A stretch of 64,000 nucleotides of DNA. Origin: Vallitalea okinawensis (lineage in GTDB: Bacteria > Bacillota > Clostridia > Lachnospirales > PQDH01). Positions 44,573 through 52,143 of this stretch are shown here, one piece after another; within the stretch, counting starts at the first letter, position 1, and every line of letters starts with the position of its first letter. The DNA is taken from NCBI RefSeq assembly GCF_002964605.1, contig NZ_PQDH01000003.1, positions 62,001 through 126,000 of the forward strand, in the 5' to 3' direction. The position numbers were made by a program, and so were the translations under genes. The notes under the pieces were generated by a model that had not been told where the DNA came from, made no database searches, and worked only from the letters and a program-made list of their open reading frames with translations.

Positions 44573-45571
44573 TTATAAGTTTTCAACGATAGATTTGTTA
44601 ACATCTGATTGAATAAAGTTTTTAGCTTGTCGTATTGCATTAAAAACTGCCTTACCATCAGAGTTACCATGTGCTTTAACAACTAATCCATTAAGACCGA
44701 GTAAAACAGTACCTCCAACTTCAGATGCATCAAATCGTTTATAGATTGATTTAAACATAGGTTTGAGTAGTAATGCTCCTATTTTAAAGCGTAAACTCGT
44801 TTTTAGCTCATTCTTAATAGCACTAAAAAGAAACATACCTACGCCTTCCATATTCTTAAGAATAATATTTCCAGTAAAGCCATCACAAACCACTACATCA
44901 GCCTCACCATCTGTAATATCTCTCGCTTCAACATTTCCTATAAAATTAATATTCGTATCTTCTTCTAAAAGTTTATAAGTTTCTTTTGTAAGCATGTTTC
45001 CCTTGGACTCTTCAGCTCCAATGTTGACAATACCAACCCTAGGAGATTTCTTACCTAGAACTTGTTTGGAATATATGTACCCCATATTAGCAAATTGAAC
45101 TAAGTAACTAGGCTTACAATCTGCATTGGCACCAACATCTAATAAGACAGAGTAACCCTTTTTTGTGGGAATTAGTGGTGCTAAAGCTGGTCTTTCTACA
45201 CCTTTAATACGCCCAACAATAAAAGTTCCCCCCGCTAAAATAGCCCCTGTATTTCCAGCAGAAACAATACCGCTTACCTTACCTTCTTTAACAAGATTCA
45301 TGCCAACAACAAGTGATGAATCTTTCTTTCTTCTTATAGCCATAACAGGTGAATCATGATTAGTTATAACTTCTGTTGTATGAATGACTTCAATTTTACT
45401 TTGATCAAAAGTGTACTTTGATAATTCTTTATTTATTTTAACTTCGTCACCGATTAAGACTACCTCAATTTGCGGCATCTCTTTAATAGCCATTATACAA
45501 CCTTCAATAACAGCCTGTGGAGCGTTATCGCCTCCCATTGCATCTACAGCTATTCTATAATTCTGGTTCAT
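44573..45571 (-). CDS. plsX: Phosphate acyltransferase PlsX
   Basis: Converts acyl-ACP to acyl-phosphate, the donor for PlsY in phospholipid synthesis; peripheral membrane enzyme of 332 aa. IAVDAMGGDNAP at the start, HDSPVMAIRRKKDSS, SAGNTGAILAGG, LLDVGANADCKP and DGFTGNIILKNMEG are typical. AAGGAGG precedes the ATG. FapR and rpmF, which often precede plsX, are absent. It has its own promoter at 45623-45651. Confidence 0.97.
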   Translation of the reverse strand: MNQNYRIAVDAMGGDNAPQAVIEGCIMAIKEMPQIEVVLIGDEVKINKELSKYTFDQSKIEVIHTTEVITNHDSPVMAIRRKKDSSLVVGMNLVKEGKVSGIVSAGNTGAILAGGTFIVGRIKGVERPALAPLIPTKKGYSVLLDVGANADCKPSYLVQFANMGYIYSKQVLGKKSPRVGIVNIGAEESKGNMLTKETYKLLEEDTNINFIGNVEARDITDGEADVVVCDGFTGNIILKNMEGVGMFLFSAIKNELKTSLRFKIGALLLKPMFKSIYKRFDASEVGGTVLLGLNGLVVKAHGNSDGKAVFNAIRQAKNFIQSDVNKSIVENL

Positions 45572-45622
45572 AAGTTTCCTCCTTAAGAATCAGGTATAAC
45601 TAAAAAAATCAAGTCAATATTT

Positions 45623-45651
45623 ACTATACTAAATTTTAGAGCTCGTTTCAA
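45623..45651 (-). promoter_or_regulatory. Sigma-A promoter of plsX-acpP
   Basis: Minus strand TTGAAA, 17-bp spacer, TATAGT, 52 bp before the plsX start. Confidence 0.65.
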
Positions 45652-45661
45652 TATTTTTTAA

Positions 45662-46894
45662 TTATTTTATAAGAATTATTTTACTTTCTCTGTCTTCTAT
45701 TATACTATAATCTGTTAATCTATCAATATCTTTAGTAGAATAAAAGACTTTACTGTTAAATAATACTTTCATCACATCTTGAATTACCGAACTCCCTAAT
45801 GACTGAAGGATATAGTTCTCTGTCATATACAGTTCGTCATTATAGTCTAAAATCTCAGTAAAATAGGTATAATGAGTAGTCCCTTTTGTTAAATCTCTTT
45901 CGCAAAGTGTTGATACATTTTTCAGATTTGCTATTAAATCCCGATACGCAACTAATAGGTTTTGATCCTCTGTTACGGAGTAAACATCATCTAATTGATC
46001 TGTAACATTTACATTAAGATAATTAATCCCTTTAATACGAGGATAGCTTGGTATTAAAGAATAAATAGCTTCTAATGCATCTGTAGCCTCTTCAATGCTG
46101 TACTGATGAAGTGTATTGGAATAGTGACTTATAGCTAACTCGTTAAAAATCAATGGTTTATGATCCTGAAAGATTTCATAAAAACTAATGATATCCTCTA
46201 AGTAATTATTATTGTAGTCGTGAAGTCTCAAGTTCATGCCTATCCAATCCACATACTGATCTCCTGGATAAAAATCCATGGCAAATGAATAATTCTCTAC
46301 ATTAATTGACCAAACTACTGCAGCACTTTCAATGATTTCTTGTATTAGCTGATAGGATGTTCTGAAATATGGTATATAGTTCTCCGCAGCAACACCATTC
46401 TCAATAGGTGATGGGTATATTGAAATAAACACTGGTACTTCGTAGGCACTAATGCTCTTTAAAGTTGTAATAAGATCATCATAGTCATTAACGTCCCCTG
46501 TAAGAGAAGGATAAATAATTATATAGGGTGTCCTAAGTTCTGCTATACAGTTTAAAATAAAGTCCTTATCGATTGCTTGCCCAGCCTTTATATATGTTAA
46601 ATTTAACTGATGATGTTTTCCAGTTAATAAATCAAATTCTTCAATTGAGTGATTGATATATCGATTAGATAAAACGTAAGCTCCAAGATATAACCCTTCT
46701 GTTGGTTCAAAAAAATTGTAATTGTATTGATTATCTTCTACCATCAATACGTAATCATCCACCATATTATCTGTCTTATCCTTTTCAGCTAAAGTTGACT
46801 CAAGGGTCTTTATAGACCTCTCAAAAAGACCTGAATAAAAAAATAAATAAGATAGAAGGACAATGAGTATAAAGGTAAAGAAAATGCGTTTCAT
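45662..46894 (-). CDS. Membrane-anchored GH26-like (beta-mannanase fold) protein
   Basis: About 410 aa from ATG 46894 (MKRIFFTFILIVLLS), with GGAGGTG 8 nt upstream. An N-terminal signal-anchor (~3-22) is followed by a region resembling glycoside hydrolase family 26: LYLGAYV, PVFISIYPSPIENG, VVWSIN (~194-199), FYPGDQYVDWIGMNLR and KPLIFNELAIS. The last supplies Glu252 in the place of the GH26 nucleophile. The HE(M/x)NG acid/base segment is altered (SPIENG, ~162-167), so activity is uncertain. The last ~100 residues are a separate beta-rich domain reminiscent of copper-amine-oxidase N-like stalk domains. It could act as an enzyme or a wall-binding protein. Confidence 0.65.
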   Translation of the reverse strand: MKRIFFTFILIVLLSYLFFYSGLFERSIKTLESTLAEKDKTDNMVDDYVLMVEDNQYNYNFFEPTEGLYLGAYVLSNRYINHSIEEFDLLTGKHHQLNLTYIKAGQAIDKDFILNCIAELRTPYIIIYPSLTGDVNDYDDLITTLKSISAYEVPVFISIYPSPIENGVAAENYIPYFRTSYQLIQEIIESAAVVWSINVENYSFAMDFYPGDQYVDWIGMNLRLHDYNNNYLEDIISFYEIFQDHKPLIFNELAISHYSNTLHQYSIEEATDALEAIYSLIPSYPRIKGINYLNVNVTDQLDDVYSVTEDQNLLVAYRDLIANLKNVSTLCERDLTKGTTHYTYFTEILDYNDELYMTENYILQSLGSSVIQDVMKVLFNSKVFYSTKDIDRLTDYSIIEDRESKIILIK

Positions 46895-46946
46895 ATACAA
46901 CACCTCCATTATATATATTTTCCATATATAGGTAGTTGTATACAGC

Positions 46947-46993
46947 TAAAGCGCAGAACATGGTGCCACAGTACCACTTCTACGCTTTTTTAT
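46947..46993 (-). terminator. Hairpin after recU
   Basis: Interrupted stem AAAGCG-AGAA-TGGT / ACCA-TTCT-CGCTTT immediately after the recU stop. The T-run is on the plus side, so termination on the minus strand may be weak. Confidence 0.5.
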
Positions 46994-47554
46994 TTAAGCT
47001 TCTTTACTTTCTCTTTCTTTGTGAAGATTCACCAAGTAACGTTGTAAAGCCACTAAGTAATGTAAGGATACCCCTCCAGTACCATTTTGTATCTTATATG
47101 ACTGGTCAAAAGCCTCATAAGGTATGGATTTTCTTGCACCATTTTTAGCCATACAATAATAGTAGTAAAGATCTTTAAAAGGAAATAAGAAGCATTCATC
47201 TTTCTTCGTAAAATAAACAAGAAGAAATGCAATACCTTTTTGATTCTCAAAATCCTTCATAAATTCTATTTGATGCTCATGTATATTGGCCAAAGGTAAA
47301 CTAGCTGCACTTGTTTCCTTAGCATCAAAACAGATGGAATAGCCCTGTACAATGCCTATGTAATCCACTGTACTCTTTTGCTCAAAATAAGCTAAAGTTA
47401 TAGTTCTTTGCTTACTATCAATCTTAATAGGCTTAATAGGTGTGGGAATCTTTTGAACCATGGCTAAGCCTTTCTGCCGATACATATCATTGGTCATATT
47501 GATTATTTCTTCAAATGTACTACCTCTTAGACCTCTCGTATTCCAATAACCCAT
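46994..47554 (-). CDS. recU: Holliday junction resolvase RecU
   Basis: Endonuclease of the Firmicutes RecU family, resolving Holliday junctions in recombination and repair, 186 aa. The N-terminal NTRGLRGSTFEEIINMTNDMY is the family hallmark. The nuclease core has STVDYIGI (Asp64) and ICFDAKETSA (Asp77, Lys79) with Glu in the first helix. FPFKDLYYYY and SIPYEAF follow. It starts 4 nt after the FtsA-like gene, so the two form an operon. Confidence 0.92.
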   Translation of the reverse strand: MGYWNTRGLRGSTFEEIINMTNDMYRQKGLAMVQKIPTPIKPIKIDSKQRTITLAYFEQKSTVDYIGIVQGYSICFDAKETSAASLPLANIHEHQIEFMKDFENQKGIAFLLVYFTKKDECFLFPFKDLYYYYCMAKNGARKSIPYEAFDQSYKIQNGTGGVSLHYLVALQRYLVNLHKERESKEA

Positions 47555-47558
47555 TATA

Positions 47559-49592
47559 TCACTCCCAGTAAATATCTAATTGGTCATTTGGTCCTAGCGG
47601 ATCCGTATAGGCAGCTTCTTTACCGTTTAACTTTAAACGAATTTTCCCTTTAGGATTAGCAAGATCGAAAGGATAAAACTCAAATATGTCAACATAGATA
47701 TAATCCGTTTTGCCTTGTAACATAACAGTATCTCCATTAACAACTACTATAAAATCTAATGAGCCATCAGTAGTCCATGATTTTTCTTCCACAACTACAG
47801 GAGTTGATTGCTGTTCCACATTCTCACTTACAGCTACTTCTTCAAATGTAGTTGCAGTTATATTGTCATCAATACTGTATTCCACGTAATCTCCCCTTTT
47901 AATAGGAGCATCGATATGTTCTTCAATTCCATTAATATAAAAGGTACTCTCTAAAGGCATTTCAAAGTACTTGGATAAATCTGCTAATGTTAGTATTTCT
48001 TCGAATTGAATGTGATCCTGAGGTTGAATATCACAGTTATTCAAAACAACATCTCCATTAACAAAAATCGGAAGAGATATCTCTTGTTCAATCCCATTGA
48101 CAATAAAACTGCTTTGAAAGACTACGAATTCATTCAGCTTAGCTTTAGCATCTTGTCCGTTTATAGCTTCTTTGATTATTATGTAATCGCCTTCTCTAAT
48201 GACCGTATGTAAGTTAGCTTCTTTATTATTAACATAGATTTCTGCTGGTTCACCTAATTGACCTTTTACTCGTTTTTTTGCTCCATTCAAAGTAAAATGT
48301 AGATCTTTACCTTTCCTTGCCATCAAGTTACTATAATCATAACCATGTTTTAATGCAGCATCCATAACTGTTAATTCCCTGGCGTTGAGAAGCTTAACTT
48401 TTTCATCATTGAGTATAACTTCACAGAAATTATCTTTTTGATTTTCCATTGCAGTTGTACAAATCCCCACAGGCGTAACCATCGAAGGATCTACAAAAGC
48501 TTCGCAATCAAAGGTTACATTTAAAAGATCATTGACACCTTTAAGAACAACTCTTTCTTTAGGTAGACCTAATTTTTTTGCTAACAACTCTATAAAACCT
48601 TGTAACTGTCCTCCACCGCCTACACAAAAGATAGCATTTGGAGATTGGTTTCCATTTAACTTAATGATTTCATCAGCAATAGCACTTGTAATCTGGTCAA
48701 TAACCGGTTTTAACTGTTTCAAGACGGTTTTAGTATTCACTTCATGGTCCATTGACAATATATCTTTGTAACGGATTTTTTCTTGATCATATGTAGCAAT
48801 TTTCATTTTCTCTGCAGTATCAAAATCAATCAGGTACTTATGAACTAGTTTCTCTGTCATTTCATCCCCAGCCATGGGTATCATTCCATAAGCAAAGACG
48901 CTACCGTTCTTTGTAATTGCTATATCTGAAGTCCCTGCACCAATATCGACCAATGCTAGGTTAAGCATACGATAACTTTTTGGTATTGCCGCATTAATTG
49001 CTGCAATAGGCTCTAAAGATAAGTGATCAACAGTTAAACCTGTTTTGTGTACAGATGTGTATAAACTATCAATAACGACTTGAGGTAAAAAAGTTGCTAA
49101 TATTTTAATCCCGATTCTTTTTGCTTTATGTGCTTCCAAATTTTCAATCTCATAATCGTTTAAATAATATGTAACGACATTATAGCCAACACAAAAGAAA
49201 TCCCCTTCTGTTTGCTCACCAATACTCTTCTGAGCTTGTTCAACACCATTTAATTCAAGAGATTGAATATGATGTTTTCCTATTTCTTGCTCTTCATCAA
49301 AATCAATAAAGGTATTGATGGTTATCGTCTTAAGAACCCGACCTGCTGCAGCTATAGACACTTCTTTTAGTGTCATATTCTGACGTTCTTCTAAAATCAC
49401 CTTCACCTTGCTAATGGTATCAGCAACTTTCATTATGTCATGAATCTGTCCATCAATCATGGCACGAGGCGCATGTTCAACAACCTCCCAGTCCTTGATA
49501 ACGAGTTTATCATCAACTCTCTGAGCAACGATTCCAACGACATTTCTTGTTCCTATATCCAAACCAAATATGATATTTTCATTTTTTATCAT
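47559..49592 (-). CDS. FtsA/PilM-like actin-fold protein with extended C-terminus
   Basis: About 677 aa from ATG 49592 (MIKNENIIFGLDIGTRN); GAGGGA lies 6 nt upstream and a promoter at 49624-49652 excludes the longer frame. The first ~375 residues are an FtsA-like actin ATPase: phosphate-1 GLDIGTRNVVG, SHS2-like insert, connect region IAAINAAIPK, phosphate-2 ALVDIGAGTSDIAI and adenosine GGGGQL. Then come ~300 residues not found in FtsA, with repeated short modules centred on VNGxxxxL (FIVNGIEQEISLP, IFVNGDVVLNN, FYINGIEEHIDAP, RLKLNGKEAAYTDP) that look like beta-grasp or sheet repeats. The usual FtsZ-neighbour context is missing. It could scaffold a wall or division process; the function is unproven. 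Confidence 0.78.
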   Translation of the reverse strand: MIKNENIIFGLDIGTRNVVGIVAQRVDDKLVIKDWEVVEHAPRAMIDGQIHDIMKVADTISKVKVILEERQNMTLKEVSIAAAGRVLKTITINTFIDFDEEQEIGKHHIQSLELNGVEQAQKSIGEQTEGDFFCVGYNVVTYYLNDYEIENLEAHKAKRIGIKILATFLPQVVIDSLYTSVHKTGLTVDHLSLEPIAAINAAIPKSYRMLNLALVDIGAGTSDIAITKNGSVFAYGMIPMAGDEMTEKLVHKYLIDFDTAEKMKIATYDQEKIRYKDILSMDHEVNTKTVLKQLKPVIDQITSAIADEIIKLNGNQSPNAIFCVGGGGQLQGFIELLAKKLGLPKERVVLKGVNDLLNVTFDCEAFVDPSMVTPVGICTTAMENQKDNFCEVILNDEKVKLLNARELTVMDAALKHGYDYSNLMARKGKDLHFTLNGAKKRVKGQLGEPAEIYVNNKEANLHTVIREGDYIIIKEAINGQDAKAKLNEFVVFQSSFIVNGIEQEISLPIFVNGDVVLNNCDIQPQDHIQFEEILTLADLSKYFEMPLESTFYINGIEEHIDAPIKRGDYVEYSIDDNITATTFEEVAVSENVEQQSTPVVVEEKSWTTDGSLDFIVVVNGDTVMLQGKTDYIYVDIFEFYPFDLANPKGKIRLKLNGKEAAYTDPLGPNDQLDIYWE

Positions 49593-49623
49593 AGTGATTC
49601 CCTCTCTCAAAAGTATCATATTA

Positions 49624-49652
49624 ATCATAACATAACCTACAAAGAATGACAA
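49624..49652 (-). promoter_or_regulatory. Sigma-A promoter of the FtsA-like gene and recU
   Basis: Minus strand TTGTCA, 17-bp spacer, TATGAT, 32 bp before ATG 49592. It supports that start over the upstream one. Confidence 0.6.
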
Positions 49653-49738
49653 TATCTCTAAATTACATGGATCAACAGTACTCAACTTATTCTATTTACA
49701 TTGAATAATACAATTCTGACAAACTTCGCAAGTTAGTA

Positions 49739-49781
49739 AAAGAAGCACATAACAAGTTAAAACTTGCTATGTGCTTCTTTT
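49739..49781 (-). terminator. Terminator of the peptide-binding protein gene
   Basis: AAAGAAGCACATA-a-CAAGTT / AACTTG-c-TATGTGCTTCTTT directly after the stop, one of the longest stems in the window. Confidence 0.8.
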
Positions 49782-49783
49782 AT

Positions 49784-51412
49784 TTACTCGGCGATGTACC
49801 AATTTTCAATAGAATCATAAATATTATTTGGTGATGGTTCTATTTCCCCATAAATATCACTGGTTACTAAAGCATTCTCTCTAAAGAAAAGGCTCATATA
49901 TGGAACTTCACTTTGAATGTACTCTATTAACGCAGCATACTCATTCTTCATAGTTATTTCATCCATTGCTTTAAATGCATTAGCTAATAGTTCATCCATT
50001 GTAGCACTGCTGTAGTTAATATAATTCCCTGTAGCATTTGTACCAAATGCAAAAGTTAAATCAACAATTGGTGATAAGTTCCATCCACCATAAAAAAGAT
50101 CAAAATCATCAGCTTCTATTCTAGCATAAAAAGCTGCTGAATCTAAAGGTGTAATAATTACTTCTATTCCTACCTCAGCAAGATCTTCTTTGATAGCATT
50201 TGCAATAGCTAAACGTGCAGGATCAGAATTGGATACAATCATTTCTAAGCTTAATTTATCATTACCTTTTTCAAGAATACCATCATTATCACTATCTGCC
50301 CATCCTTCTTTTAAAAGAATTTCAGAGGCTTTATTAATGTTATAAGCATAAACAGCTAGCTCTGATGTGTTTAACCAAGAATCTGGATGGATAGGCGTTT
50401 CAGTAACAGTACCAAAACCCATCAAGTATTCATTGACAATCTCTTCACGGTTAACGCTGTAAACTAAAGCTTGTCGCAAATCTTTATCCTGTAAAAGTGC
50501 ATGATTGAAGTTAAACCCAACAAAATCATAGTAATAGGTGGAAAACTCATTGACTTGCCAATTTTCATTACTTGTGAACTTACTCCAATCAACTTGGGAA
50601 GTATATAACGCATTAGTTATATTGGCTTCTAAAGAGTTTATTTTAGCAGCTTCATCTCTTGTAATGATAGCAGAAACGTTATTTATATAGACGTATCCAC
50701 CATGCCAATTATTATTTTTTGTTAACGAAACATCTTGCATAGGAGTATACGCTTCAAATATATACGAGCCTGTACCTATAGGCGTCATATTCTTTTCTGT
50801 TGTTAGCATATCTTCACCTTGGTAGATATGTTCTGGAATAATAGGAAAAGTTAATCCATATAAATAGCCACTGTAAGCTTGTTTTAAAACTATTTCTACA
50901 GTATTGTCATCAATCACATTTGCATAAGAAATATTTTCTATACTCTTAGCATACATGGACTCTCCCCCTAAAGCTTTAAGGGTTTCAATAGTAAACACAA
51001 CGTCATCTGCTGTGAAAACTTCTCCATCATGCCAATAAACTTCTGGTTTTAAAGTAACCGTTAAATAAGTACCGTTGACACTAGCTTCAACAGAATTCGC
51101 CAGATTAACTTGTGGCTTTTGATTTTGATCTAAGGAAACAAGACCATCAAAAACTAATTGAAGTAATAAATCAATTGATTCATCCTTATTTACTAAGGGG
51201 TTTAATGAGGCAGGATCGTTGATAGCAACTTTTAAAGTACCACCCTCTGCTGGCTCAGGTATAACCACTTCTTCGACTACTTCTTCTACAACCTCTTTAG
51301 ATACTTCATCTATAGCACCCGTTGTCTCATTATTACTAATTGTATAGCTAACAAATACAATAAATAATAATACAACTGCAACAAAAGCAAATAATGTTAT
51401 TATTTTTTTCAT
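49784..51412 (-). CDS. Extracellular solute-binding protein, family 5 (peptide/nickel type)
   Basis: SBP_bac_5 protein of 542 aa that would bind oligopeptides outside the membrane. Landmarks are TLKVAINDPASLNPL, LVFDGLVSLD, the family motif VYWHDGEVFTADDVVFTIE, PIGTGSYIFE and LRQALVYSVNREEIV. The N-terminus is a hydrophobic anchor (~4-26) without a lipobox Cys, unlike most Gram-positive members, then an acidic EVVEEVVEEVV linker. No permease or ATPase gene is adjacent, so it is either an orphan receptor or works with a transporter elsewhere. CGGAGGG precedes the ATG. Confidence 0.88.
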   Translation of the reverse strand: MKKIITLFAFVAVVLLFIVFVSYTISNNETTGAIDEVSKEVVEEVVEEVVIPEPAEGGTLKVAINDPASLNPLVNKDESIDLLLQLVFDGLVSLDQNQKPQVNLANSVEASVNGTYLTVTLKPEVYWHDGEVFTADDVVFTIETLKALGGESMYAKSIENISYANVIDDNTVEIVLKQAYSGYLYGLTFPIIPEHIYQGEDMLTTEKNMTPIGTGSYIFEAYTPMQDVSLTKNNNWHGGYVYINNVSAIITRDEAAKINSLEANITNALYTSQVDWSKFTSNENWQVNEFSTYYYDFVGFNFNHALLQDKDLRQALVYSVNREEIVNEYLMGFGTVTETPIHPDSWLNTSELAVYAYNINKASEILLKEGWADSDNDGILEKGNDKLSLEMIVSNSDPARLAIANAIKEDLAEVGIEVIITPLDSAAFYARIEADDFDLFYGGWNLSPIVDLTFAFGTNATGNYINYSSATMDELLANAFKAMDEITMKNEYAALIEYIQSEVPYMSLFFRENALVTSDIYGEIEPSPNNIYDSIENWYIAE

Positions 51413-51507
51413 GTTGTCCCTCCGTCAAATTTATTGCATATATTCAACCTTCATTTCGATTTTTACATTATATTAATATTGAGCTTTTTTATATTTTTAT
51501 TTTTGGC

Positions 51508-52143
51508 TCAAAGCGAAGATTGCAAATTATATTTTACTGCTAAAGCATCGCATGCTTTAAAAAGCTCATCAAGATTTGTATCATTACTGATAATCTCGTC
51601 AGCTCTTTCAATGTATTCTTTATTTTTCCATTGAGAGGCTAATCTTTTTTCTATTGCTTCAATGGATAAACCGTCACGATTTAGCAGTCGCTCTTTTCTC
51701 TTTTCAATGTCCGATATAACAACCCAAATTGTATCTGTATAGTGTATTAAATCTGATTCTAGTAATTTAACAGCATCTACTATTATAGCAGAATACTTCA
51801 GGGATTGATACGTTTTTATCTCATGAATCTGATTAAAGATGAACTTGCATATATGATAATGGGAAATTCGATCCAATGCACTTAATTGCTTGGAGTCTGC
51901 AAAGACAATACTTCTCAATTTTTCCCTAGAGATGTGTCCTGTAACATCATCAATAACTCCCTCACCAAATTGCTGTACAAGTTCATCAAATGCAGGAGAA
52001 TCTTTCTCAAGCATTTGATGGCCTATCTTATCCCCATCTATAACATTTACATTATAAGCGTCTTTAAAATAGGTAGCAACAGTACTCTTGCCACTACCCG
52101 AATTCCCCGTCATGCCAATAACCAAGAGCTTACTTTGTTTCAT
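51508..52143 (-). CDS. coaE: Dephospho-CoA kinase
   Basis: Last step of coenzyme A synthesis, phosphorylating dephospho-CoA. P-loop GNSGSGKST at ~13-21, DGDKIGHQML and a final helix. Start ATG 52143 (MKQSKLLVIGMTG) has AGGAG 9 nt upstream and overlaps the polA end by 14 bp; the frame open to 52170 has no better start. The 211 aa are normal. The polA-coaE order is common in Firmicutes. Confidence 0.9.
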   Translation of the reverse strand: MKQSKLLVIGMTGNSGSGKSTVATYFKDAYNVNVIDGDKIGHQMLEKDSPAFDELVQQFGEGVIDDVTGHISREKLRSIVFADSKQLSALDRISHYHICKFIFNQIHEIKTYQSLKYSAIIVDAVKLLESDLIHYTDTIWVVISDIEKRKERLLNRDGLSIEAIEKRLASQWKNKEYIERADEIISNDTNLDELFKACDALAVKYNLQSSL

